Shown piece after piece: positions 1 to 6,993 of a DNA stretch of 43,196 nt. A program made the translations under genes and the position numbers. Where the stretch lies: contig JACRLR010000032.1 of assembly GCA_016219645.1 (NCBI GenBank), positions 1 to 43,196 on the forward strand, in the 5' to 3' direction. Numbering within the stretch: position 1 is the first letter of the stretch; each line of letters starts with the position of its first letter. This stretch comes from Nitrospirota bacterium. GTDB taxonomy: Bacteria; Nitrospirota; Nitrospiria; Nitrospirales; Nitrospiraceae. Under the pieces are notes generated by a model, which was not told the DNA's origin, did no database searches, and saw only the letters and a list, made by a program, of their open reading frames with translations.

Positions 1-126
1 CCGAGGTTCCGGGCGGCCCGACAGCGGGCTAACCCCGAGAAAGACGCGCTCGGACCAGCGGATTCCCACCTGTTTGCCCCCGTTGATCCACCCAGGAACA
101 GAGTTCTTCGTGCAAACATGAATTAA
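1..126 (+). CDS. Possible 3' end of an upstream gene (partial)
   Basis: Frame 1 is open from the first base to a TAA at 124-126 and would encode the last 41 residues of a protein, ending RVLRANMN. The composition (Pro, Arg and Asp rich) looks compatible with coding, but there is no recognisable domain and a second frame is also open over most of this stretch. It may be real coding or chance; no function can be given. Confidence 0.3.
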   Translation, partial: PRFRAARQRANPEKDALGPADSHLFAPVDPPRNRVLRANMN

Positions 127-188
127 TCAGACCTTCCCTAATGAATCCCACGATCGAAGCCAGACCTCGATACGGAAACTTGTGTCAG

Positions 189-578
189 TCAGGCCACCAC
201 TTGTCGTCGGGGTTGAGCCTCCTCGGCAGCGCCTTCTGGATGAACCAGTTTGCCCAGGGAGGGACAGGGGTCCAGTATGGACAAGTAGTGTTCCAGACTT
301 GTTTGGTGAAGGGCGTTGACGTGAATAAATTCGACTCCAAACAGTCCAAGGGCATTCCATCTGACAACCGCCAGTTGAATTTCGATCGACATGTCCCGAT
401 TCGGGACTTGTACAAGGAGGTGCAGGTGCTGCTCTTTCTCCGGAGCCTGTGCCACAGCGATCACACATCCGGTTGTACTGAGATTGACGATGTCGCCTTT
501 CGCATGGAACAGTTCGCCGAAGATCAGCACTGGCACCACCGTCAAGACTCGCCGATGTGCTCGATGTTCCCAGGACAT
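189..578 (-). CDS. PilZ domain protein (cyclic di-GMP receptor type)
   Basis: A 129-residue protein that is almost entirely one PilZ domain. Both signature elements of the c-di-GMP-binding PilZ family are visible: an RxxxR at residues 6-10 (RAHRR) and an NxSxxG (NLSTTG) about 23 residues further on, followed by the VRW...GVEF strands typical of the barrel. PilZ proteins bind cyclic di-GMP and pass the signal to partners for motility, polysaccharide synthesis or attachment. The partner is not indicated here, but a PilZ-containing cellulose synthase lies 7-9 kb away. There is no signal peptide or membrane segment, so it is probably cytoplasmic. The last 25 residues are a low-complexity tail beyond the domain. 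Confidence 0.8.
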   Translation of the reverse strand: MSWEHRAHRRVLTVVPVLIFGELFHAKGDIVNLSTTGCVIAVAQAPEKEQHLHLLVQVPNRDMSIEIQLAVVRWNALGLFGVEFIHVNALHQTSLEHYLSILDPCPSLGKLVHPEGAAEEAQPRRQVVA

Positions 579-967
579 GAGTCAGCCCTTTCTGGTTTCT
601 AGAGCGATCATCCGTTCGGAGGGCGATGCCTCCACTCCTTCGATTAGCCTGTTGAGCGCGGGCACCGTACGGCAATGACGCCCAGGTGAGCCGTGTCTCT
701 GTGTGACAGAAGGATAGCTGTAAGTTCAGGGGAGCGAAATTCCCCATGAGAGGTACTACGAAGGGGGGGTGAGTGCCATAATTCATTAGTGTTCAATACA
801 AGTACTGTTGTCGTGTCTATTAGGTTGACGCCACACACTGCTCGGCATCCTGGCGTGCGGTTGGTTGGCCTGATTCCCGGAGGATGATGTGCAGAGGGCG
901 ACCATATGCCCCTTGACCCTCGGGGAGAACCTGCGTACAAGCAGGGGGTCCTGCGAGGTGACGACCG
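579..967. other. Intergenic stretch between the PilZ gene and corA
   Basis: About 390 bases between two divergent genes. It should contain the promoters of both, but no convincing -35/-10 pair was found. Open frames here are antisense to each other, lack a ribosome site and have no protein-like composition. No RNA gene or repeat was recognised. Confidence 0.4.
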
Positions 968-2023
968 ATGAAGTTAGTCCAGAAACGATCCAGAAAGACG
1001 GGCCTCCCCCCTGGTACCCTTGTCCATATCGGCGAGAAAAAGACGGACAAGGTTGCGATTACGGCCTTCAGCTATGCCGGTGTCCGTTGCGACGAATACC
1101 AAGTCCTGTCGCTCGATGAGCTTGCGCCACCGGCCGATGAGTCCGTCACCTGGGTGAATGTCAGCGGCGTCCATAGAACGGACATTCTGGAATCGTGCGG
1201 GAAGCAGTTTCAGCTCCACTCCTTACTCCTCGAAGATATTGCCAACACTGACCAGCGGCCAAAACTTGACGACTATGAGACCTGCTTGTTCCTCGTGTTG
1301 AAGATGCTTTCCGTGACCGAGCGACAGGATATCGTTGTTGAACAGGTGAGTCTCGTCTTCGGGCGGAACTTTGTTCTGTCCTTCCAGGAAAACGGGACCG
1401 ATGTCTTCACACCAGTGCGGGATCGTCTGCGTGGAGGTAAGGGACGGCTGAGGCAATCCGGAGCCGATTACCTGTTTTATGCACTGGTCGATGCGATCGT
1501 GGATCAATATTTCGCTGTCGTGGAAGCGTTAGGCGAGAAGATCGAAGAACTGCAAGATCTGGTGGTCAGTGATCCCAAACCTGAGACACTGCACAAAATT
1601 CACGCCCTCAAACAGCAGTTGCTGTTTTTGCGGCGGGCGGTGTGGCCACTCCGTGAAGTGACAAACAATCTTTCCCGATCGGAATGTCCATTTTTACAGG
1701 AATCGACGAAGGTGTTCTTTCGCGATGTGTATGATCACGTCGTTCAAATTGTGGACACCATCGAGACGCTTCGTGAAATGGTCTCGGCCAGTCTCGATAT
1801 CTACCTGTCAGGCATCAGTTATCGGCTGAACGCCGTGATGAAAGTTCTGACGATCATTACGACGATTTTCATGCCGCTGACCTTCATTGTCGGTATCTAC
1901 GGGATGAATTTCGAGCATATGCCTGAGCTGAAGTGGGAATGGGGTTACCCACTGGTAGTCGGCGTCATGGTGATGATCGCGATCGCCATGCTGGGATTTT
2001 TTATACGTAAGAGGTGGATATGA
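968..2023 (+). CDS. corA: CorA family Mg2+/divalent cation transporter
   Basis: A 351-residue inner-membrane protein matching the CorA family in length and layout. It has a long charged cytoplasmic N-terminal part, a long helix and two transmembrane helices at the extreme C-terminus. The family signature GMN is at residues 312-314 (YGMN), in the loop between the two helices, and the protein ends in the usual short basic tail (RKRW). CorA forms pentamers and admits Mg2+, and in some members Co2+ or Ni2+. A GAGGTGA ribosome site 8 bases upstream supports this ATG. No Mg2+-sensing leader was recognised, and the gene appears monocistronic. Confidence 0.93.
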   Translation: MKLVQKRSRKTGLPPGTLVHIGEKKTDKVAITAFSYAGVRCDEYQVLSLDELAPPADESVTWVNVSGVHRTDILESCGKQFQLHSLLLEDIANTDQRPKLDDYETCLFLVLKMLSVTERQDIVVEQVSLVFGRNFVLSFQENGTDVFTPVRDRLRGGKGRLRQSGADYLFYALVDAIVDQYFAVVEALGEKIEELQDLVVSDPKPETLHKIHALKQQLLFLRRAVWPLREVTNNLSRSECPFLQESTKVFFRDVYDHVVQIVDTIETLREMVSASLDIYLSGISYRLNAVMKVLTIITTIFMPLTFIVGIYGMNFEHMPELKWEWGYPLVVGVMVMIAIAMLGFFIRKRWI

Positions 2024-2174
2024 CAGGCTGCAGTCGAATTCGTGAAGCGCGCCGGCCCGGAGTTCGTGGTTACGAGTGCCAGGTCTCACTTTTCAGAGAC
2101 GATCTGTACGTGGAGCCAGAGATGAGGAACGTGAGGTTTCTACGTCGACACACCAAAAACTCGATGGAGTGATG

Positions 2175-2720
2175 ATGAAACGACGATTGTTCACCATCAC
2201 GATAGGTGTGTTGCTGCTTGGTGGGCTGGCTGGGGCAACAATCGCGTCAGGAACACCGGCCGATCTGCCAGGCGTCGTCAAAAAGTCTGACACCACCATG
2301 CCGGCGGCGGAGCGGTTCGTCATCCTGCCCGCCTTGAACAACGACGGGGTATTGGATAAAGAAACCGGTCTCGTTTGGGAGAGGTCCCCGCAGACTGCGA
2401 GTTCCAGATGGAGCATGGCTCGCCGCACGTGCGCCGAGAAAAATGTCGGAGGTCAAAAAGGCTGGCGCCTGCCTTCCTTGTCAGAGTTGCAGAGTCTGGT
2501 CGATCCTTCCATAGCTCCCCCAGGCCCGACTCTTCCACCGGGCCATCCCTTTCTGGCGGTCCAGCCGGCCGTATATTGGTCGGAAACGAGGGCTGGTGAC
2601 AACCCATCGGGCGCGTGGGCCGTACATTTCGGCCTAGGAGGCGGTGCGGTTTTCATCAATTGGGCCCACGCCGTCCAAGCTTGGTGTGTTCATGGCGGCA
2701 TGAAGACGGATCAGCATTAG
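2175..2720 (+). CDS. Secreted DUF1566 (Lcl C-terminal) domain protein
   Basis: The chosen start encodes MKRRLF followed by a hydrophobic stretch, a clear Sec signal peptide, and has a GGAG site a few bases upstream; the same frame opens earlier but without such a signal. The mature part carries the DUF1566 pattern: LVWER, then a W...A..C segment, GWRLPSLSEL, and a late YWSET...AW.V.F.GG block. This fold is found in surface or periplasmic proteins of many bacteria and has no agreed function. The product is about 181 residues, one domain. It stands alone between corA and the leu genes. Confidence 0.75.
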   Translation: MKRRLFTITIGVLLLGGLAGATIASGTPADLPGVVKKSDTTMPAAERFVILPALNNDGVLDKETGLVWERSPQTASSRWSMARRTCAEKNVGGQKGWRLPSLSELQSLVDPSIAPPGPTLPPGHPFLAVQPAVYWSETRAGDNPSGAWAVHFGLGGGAVFINWAHAVQAWCVHGGMKTDQH

Positions 2721-2791
2721 AGGCATCGGTGATCGAGCTGATACGCGCCTTTAGCGCGGAAACTCAGGCTAGAGTCAAGTGAGGCGAAAGT

Positions 2792-3145
2792 CTATTCAGT
2801 GACCTCGAAGCGATCGACGAAGTAGGCGGTCTCTCCAAAGCAAGTCGTGGGGAGGTAGCGATACTCTTTGTAGTGCAGGACCAATCGTTTCCCCATGGCC
2901 TGCGAGAGCTGTGATGCGACTTTGTCATCCCGGACTGTAAAGGTCCACAAGACTGGGGCGACGCCCGGCACCGTGGTCATGGCCAGCTCACCTTCGTTCG
3001 TCTTGCAGATCCAACCCTTTTGGGAGAACTTCTGAATGTAGCCGGCTCGACTGCCGTTGGAGTAGCTGTAGTTGAAAGCGACGAGCAGATAGCCAGCGCC
3101 GATAAAGAAGAATAGGAGCACAATCACCAGAAACAGCTTCTTCAT
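2792..3145 (-). CDS. Small conserved protein with an N-terminal membrane anchor
   Basis: A 117-residue protein starting MKKLFLVIV with one hydrophobic helix (residues about 3-24), then a soluble part containing SNGSRAGYIQKFSQKGW and GELAM, which looks like a conserved family of small membrane-anchored proteins. I know no function for it. Its ATG overlaps the leuD stop (TAATG), so it is probably translated with leuD as the third gene of the operon. A role in leucine synthesis is not implied by the sequence. Confidence 0.7.
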   Translation of the reverse strand: MKKLFLVIVLLFFFIGAGYLLVAFNYSYSNGSRAGYIQKFSQKGWICKTNEGELAMTTVPGVAPVLWTFTVRDDKVASQLSQAMGKRLVLHYKEYRYLPTTCFGETAYFVDRFEVTE

Positions 3146-3783
3146 TAAGCCCTCTCTTGGTTGTGGCGAAGATCCGTGAATAACCAGGGGGCTTCAGTTT
3201 TCCGCCGAGTTTCGTAGGCGTCGATGGCTGCCTCGTGTTGCAAGGTCAATCCGATCGAGTCGAGACCCCGGTACAGACAGTCTTTTCGGAAGGGATCGAT
3301 CTCGAAGTGGAGACTCGTGCCGTCCGGAGTAGTCACTGTCTGGCTTCCGAGGTCCACCGACAGTTGGTACCCGGGCGTTGCAAGGACGTCGTTCATCATC
3401 ACCAGGACATTGTCCGCCTTCAACACGACAGGCAGTATGCCGTTTTGGAAGCAGTTGTTGTAGAAGATGTCGGCGAAGCTCGACGCGATGACACAACGAA
3501 AGCCCTGGTCGAGAAGCGCCCAGGGGGCATGCTCACGCGATGATCCGCAGCCGAAGTTATCGCGTGTCAGGAGAATCGTCGCGCCCTGGAAGCGCGGTTG
3601 ATTCAAAAAGAATGTCGGGTCCTGCGAACCGTCCTTCTGTTTCCGCCAATCATAGAATAGCCCTTCGCGGAGCCCCGTCCGCTTGATCGTCTTCAGAAAT
3701 TGTTTCGGGATGATTTGATCGGTATCGACATTGGCTCGGTCCAGCGGCGCGACCAGCCCTGTCATGGTGGTAAAGGCTTGCAT
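3145..3783 (-). CDS. leuD: 3-isopropylmalate dehydratase small subunit
   Basis: With LeuC this protein forms isopropylmalate isomerase, which converts 2-isopropylmalate to 3-isopropylmalate in leucine synthesis. Family motifs are [15 protein letters not shown] near the N-terminus and [16 protein letters not shown] in the middle, followed by FADIFYNN and NGILP. The start giving MQAFTTMTG yields 212 residues, the usual length. The same frame is open 56 codons further, but that would run into leuC and is rejected; a GGGGA site precedes the chosen ATG. It lies 7 bases after leuC. Confidence 0.95.
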   Translation of the reverse strand: MQAFTTMTGLVAPLDRANVDTDQIIPKQFLKTIKRTGLREGLFYDWRKQKDGSQDPTFFLNQPRFQGATILLTRDNFGCGSSREHAPWALLDQGFRCVIASSFADIFYNNCFQNGILPVVLKADNVLVMMNDVLATPGYQLSVDLGSQTVTTPDGTSLHFEIDPFRKDCLYRGLDSIGLTLQHEAAIDAYETRRKTEAPWLFTDLRHNQERA

Positions 3784-3790
3784 AGGTCCC

Positions 3791-5194
3791 CTATTCCCAG
3801 GTTCGGATATCGACGAAGTGTCCCTCGACAGCGGCCGCAACAGCCATGGCCGGAGAGACGAGATGGGTGCGTCCGCCAGCCCCCTGACGCCCTTCGAAGT
3901 TTCGATTACTGGTCGAAGCGCAGCGTTCTCCCGGCTGAAGCACGTCAGCATTCATGGCCAGGCACATGCTGCAACCGGCTTCGCGCCACTCGAAGCCCGC
4001 CTCTTTGAACAGGCGGTCGAGCCCTTCCTGTTCCGCCTGTTGTTTCACCAGGCCCGAACCGGGCACCACCATGGCCCGTACTCCCGTGGCGACGCTCTTG
4101 CCTCTGGCCAAGCTGGCTGCCAGGCGGAGGTCTTCGATGCGTGAATTGGTACAGGAACCGATGAACACCGTATCGATCTTAATATCGGTCATGGGCATGT
4201 TCGGGATGAGGCCCATGTATTCCAATGCCCGCGTCGTGGCCTGGCGCTGGTTCTCGTCGGCGATGGTTTGAGGGTCCGGTACTCGTTGATTGATTCCTGT
4301 CACCATCCCGGGACTGGTCCCCCAGCTGACCTGTGGGGCGATGTCCTCAGCCTGCATCGTGACGGTCCTATCGTATCTCGCGTTCGTATCAGTCTTGAGC
4401 TGCTGCCATGTCTGTACGGCCTGTTCCAACAGTTCACCCTTCGGAGCTAAGGGCCTTCCTTTGATGTACGCGATGGTTTTCTCGTCCGGTGCCACCATTC
4501 CGGCGCGTGCGCCGCCCTCGATCGACATGTTGCAGAGCGTCATGCGCCCTTCCATGCTGAGGGCACGAATCGCCGAGCCTGTGTACTCGATGACATAGCC
4601 GGTTCCTCCGGCTGTGCCGATCTTGCCGATGATGGCGAGAATGGCATCCTTCGCCGAACAGTAATTCGACAGCACCCCATCGACGCGAACCTCCATGGTC
4701 TTGGGTCGTTTCTGTACCAAGCACTGGGTGGCCAGTACATGCTCGACTTCGCTGGTGCCGATGCCGAAGGCCAAGGCTCCGAACGCGCCATGGGTGGAAG
4801 TATGAGAATCACCGCATACGATGGTTGTCCCTGGAAGGGTAAAGCCCTGTTCCGGTCCGATCACATGCACGACGCCTTGACGGATATCATTCATGCCGAA
4901 GAGCATGATGCCGAAGTCATGGCAATTTTCTTCCAATGTCCGGATTTGTTTTGCACTGAGGGGATCAGCGATGCCCATGGTCCGGTCGGTGGTCGGGACG
5001 TTGTGGTCCGGTACAGCCAGCGTGGCGCCAGGACGTCGAGGTCGGCGGCCGGAGAGTTTGAGCCCTTCAAACGCTTGCGGCGACGTCACTTCGTGAACCA
5101 GCTGACGATCGATATAGAGTAAGGTAGTCCCGTCCGGCTCTGCACGGACGACGTGAGACTCCCAGATTTTGTCGAAAAGGGTGTGAGCGGCCAT
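3791..5194 (-). CDS. leuC: 3-isopropylmalate dehydratase large subunit
   Basis: A 467-residue aconitase-superfamily protein, normal LeuC length. It carries the [4Fe-4S] ligand motifs: one cysteine in GSCTNSR and a CxxC pair in GCSMCLAMN. Other family blocks are [31 protein letters not shown] and EGGARAGM. It is the catalytic partner of LeuD, acting in the cytoplasm in leucine synthesis. An AGGA ribosome site lies just upstream of the ATG. It is transcribed with leuD and a small membrane-protein gene; a candidate promoter sits about 55 bases upstream. Confidence 0.96.
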   Translation of the reverse strand: MAAHTLFDKIWESHVVRAEPDGTTLLYIDRQLVHEVTSPQAFEGLKLSGRRPRRPGATLAVPDHNVPTTDRTMGIADPLSAKQIRTLEENCHDFGIMLFGMNDIRQGVVHVIGPEQGFTLPGTTIVCGDSHTSTHGAFGALAFGIGTSEVEHVLATQCLVQKRPKTMEVRVDGVLSNYCSAKDAILAIIGKIGTAGGTGYVIEYTGSAIRALSMEGRMTLCNMSIEGGARAGMVAPDEKTIAYIKGRPLAPKGELLEQAVQTWQQLKTDTNARYDRTVTMQAEDIAPQVSWGTSPGMVTGINQRVPDPQTIADENQRQATTRALEYMGLIPNMPMTDIKIDTVFIGSCTNSRIEDLRLAASLARGKSVATGVRAMVVPGSGLVKQQAEQEGLDRLFKEAGFEWREAGCSMCLAMNADVLQPGERCASTSNRNFEGRQGAGGRTHLVSPAMAVAAAVEGHFVDIRTWE

Positions 5195-5247
5195 CGGTGT
5201 TCCTCGTTGATCGGTTCCTCCCGGAGAGGACCTCTGAAAGGAGACAT

Positions 5248-5278
5248 ATTATACAGAGTCCTCCTATGGTCTGTACAA
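5248..5278 (-). promoter_or_regulatory. Candidate sigma-70 promoter for leuCD
   Basis: On the minus strand TTGTAC (5273-5278) and a perfect TATAAT (5248-5253) are separated by 19 bases, slightly longer than the optimal 17. The -10 lies about 55 bases upstream of the leuC ATG, a sensible distance. No T-box or leader-peptide attenuator was recognised between it and leuC. Confidence 0.5.
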
Positions 5279-5373
5279 GAGCGCTCAGCCGAATTATTGC
5301 GTTGAATGCCTAAACGTGGTACCAACGCACCATCGGCAGGTATGATTTCCCATCCGCGCTGCTGCACCAGGGG

Positions 5374-5850
5374 ATGCGCGTGACTATTCAGATCTGGGCC
5401 AATCCTGCCGTCATGGATTGGTCGCAATTGCTCCTCAACAGTTTTCGTCACTGGATCGGGCGTGACTTGCTCGAACGAGTGGGCGATCCTGCTTATCAGG
5501 CTCACGCCCTCTTTCTCTCACCCAGCATCGTCATCTCACACGGGACGGAAGAGGATCCCATCATCAATTACGGGAATCAGGCGGCTATGGAGCTTTGGGA
5601 GACGACTTGGGAAGACCTGACTCGGACACCGTCACGGCTGACAGCGGAGCCTATCAATCGGGCTGAACGTGAATGGATGTTGGAGCAGGCCAGAATCCGC
5701 GGCTACCTCGACACGTATCAAGGTGTGAGAGTGACTTCAACGGGGCGCCGCTTTCTCGTCGAAAACGCCATCATCTGGAATGTCGTGGATGCAAGAGAGC
5801 AGAGGGTAGGGCAGGCCGCGACGTTCGCTCATTGGACCTGGTTGACCTGA
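5374..5850 (+). CDS. MEKHLA (PAS-like) domain protein
   Basis: A 158-residue protein matching the MEKHLA domain family: a LLLNSFRHWIGRDL segment, SHGTEEDPIINYGNQAAMELW, then TRTPSRLTAEP and YQGVRVTSTGRRF, ending near QAATF. MEKHLA is a PAS-like sensory fold first seen in plant HD-Zip III proteins and found alone in many bacteria; its ligand here is unknown. The ATG at 5374 directly follows AGGGG, which is close for a ribosome site, and a second ATG 13 codons later is possible. Its last 22 bases overlap the convergent bcsS-like frame. Confidence 0.72.
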   Translation: MRVTIQIWANPAVMDWSQLLLNSFRHWIGRDLLERVGDPAYQAHALFLSPSIVISHGTEEDPIINYGNQAAMELWETTWEDLTRTPSRLTAEPINRAEREWMLEQARIRGYLDTYQGVRVTSTGRRFLVENAIIWNVVDAREQRVGQAATFAHWTWLT

Positions 5851-6704
5851 CGGATCTTAGGAGCCTGTCCGACATTGACCGTTCTACTGTGGCGAACGAG
5901 CTGCAACCATCTGCGTCGTTCTCGGCCCTGAAAAATCCTCAACGTATTCCAGTGAATACGCCTCCGGTTTTTCCGAGCCTGCGGCCTTGCATCTGGTTGT
6001 ATCTCCTTCGCCTCGTCACGAAGGCAATGTCCATAGCTCCCGCTGTGAAAAGTATTATTGTTCTGGTATCCGCCCCTGACGAGCAGAGACACCTTCCCGA
6101 TCTGAACTTCGACGACGGGCCCTGTCATGACCGCTCGGAAATCAGCATTACCCATCCCGATCACGTCCCAGCCGCCATACGTTGCGCAACAGCTTTCATC
6201 GGGCTTGTAGACCAGAGCCTTCCCCCGCAGGCGACTCCAGAAAAAATTGTCGAGGTCAGCATACGACCCGATCGCGTGGAGATTCCATTTCTCATGCCAG
6301 TAGAATGCATCAAGTTGGCCGTAAAAGCCGGCCTGATAGGTGGTTGTGCTACTTGCGTTGAACTGCTGTTCTTCGATTCGGCGCATTTGGGGGCCGGCGA
6401 GGGCTGAGAGCGCCCATCCCCCGAGCGTTTTTGTGATGCCGAGCGACGGGACAAGGAACTGGACATTGGCATCCAGGACTTGCCCGTTGGTCTTAAAACT
6501 GTACCCGAGCCCAGCTGTCATGGCCTGAACGAACAAGTCGGCCCCTCCTGAGGTCTTCAAAAACGGTGTTCGGACGCCGAGGTAGCTAAAGTGCTGACTC
6601 TTATTGTCGATCTGAAATCCCGTGAAGACATCACCGGCTCTACTCAGGGCTGGTTGGCTAATGAAGATAAGTACCGCCAGTAGGACGAACGTTGACCGCG
6701 CCAT
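5829..6704 (-). CDS. bcsS: BcsS-like cellulose biosynthesis outer membrane protein, altered C-terminus
   Basis: The protein starts with a signal peptide (MARSTFVLLAVLIF, likely cleaved after SRA) followed by GDVFTGFQIDNKSQ and YLGVRTPFLKTSGGADL, which fit the cellulose biosynthesis protein BcsS family, a predicted outer-membrane beta-barrel-like protein. Alternating strands continue to about residue 228 (GGYQNNNTFHSGSYG). After that the frame becomes Arg-rich and unlike a barrel (QARKNRRRIHWNT) because it reads through a dispersed repeat at about 5917-5990. The normal C-terminal strand is probably lost or replaced. It lies 289 bases downstream of bcsA on the same strand, which supports a role in the same polysaccharide system. 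Confidence 0.7.
   Translation of the reverse strand: MARSTFVLLAVLIFISQPALSRAGDVFTGFQIDNKSQHFSYLGVRTPFLKTSGGADLFVQAMTAGLGYSFKTNGQVLDANVQFLVPSLGITKTLGGWALSALAGPQMRRIEEQQFNASSTTTYQAGFYGQLDAFYWHEKWNLHAIGSYADLDNFFWSRLRGKALVYKPDESCCATYGGWDVIGMGNADFRAVMTGPVVEVQIGKVSLLVRGGYQNNNTFHSGSYGHCLRDEAKEIQPDARPQARKNRRRIHWNTLRIFQGRERRRWLQLVRHSRTVNVGQAPKIRQVNQVQ
5917..5990. repeat. Palindromic repeat, family 1 core, at the bcsS 3' end
   Basis: The segment reads CGTTCTCGG, then CCTCAACGTATTCC, then GAATACGCCTCCGG, and ends GCGGCCTTGC. Most positions match the reverse complement of the central part of the element at 32536-32705, including the hairpin around TACGTTGAGG. The outer ends differ from the other copies: here the flanks carry CAACCATCTGC on one side and a related inverted block on the other, which suggests a sub-family or mosaic element. 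Confidence 0.7.
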
Positions 6705-6993
6705 CGCTCTTTCCCCTCCTCAGCATCCAAAGCAACCGACCAGCACCTTTGATCCTTGGGGCTCAATGTTGACAGGCCAGGCCTTCCACCAGACGAATGT
6801 CATTCACAGGATCCTGTCCCAGACCTGACCAAGGGAGAAGTCGAGAACCCTTGCGGTCAGTCCCGATTGGCAGGTTTTTTGACTATCCCTTTCTGTGGGT
6901 GGTTTCAGGTTGCATTTGCAACAGGTGAATGATGCAGCAGTCATGTAAAGACCTCAAGTGTTTGGCTCAATTGAACCTAATGGACAATGCTGT
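6705..6993. other. Intergenic between bcsA and bcsS-like gene
   Basis: About 290 bases with no credible gene. Nothing resembling a cyclic di-GMP riboswitch or a clear intrinsic terminator was found. It may carry a separate promoter for the bcsS-like gene, but none stood out. Confidence 0.35.

Noticed and set aside
127-786. Long minus-strand open frame over the PilZ gene region
   Set aside because: It is antisense or out of frame to the PilZ gene and has no ribosome site; its composition (Arg, Ser, Gly rich) looks like chance.
4290-5122. Plus-strand frames opposite leuC
   Set aside because: They are mirrors of a clear leuC gene with all family motifs; high GC alone keeps them open.
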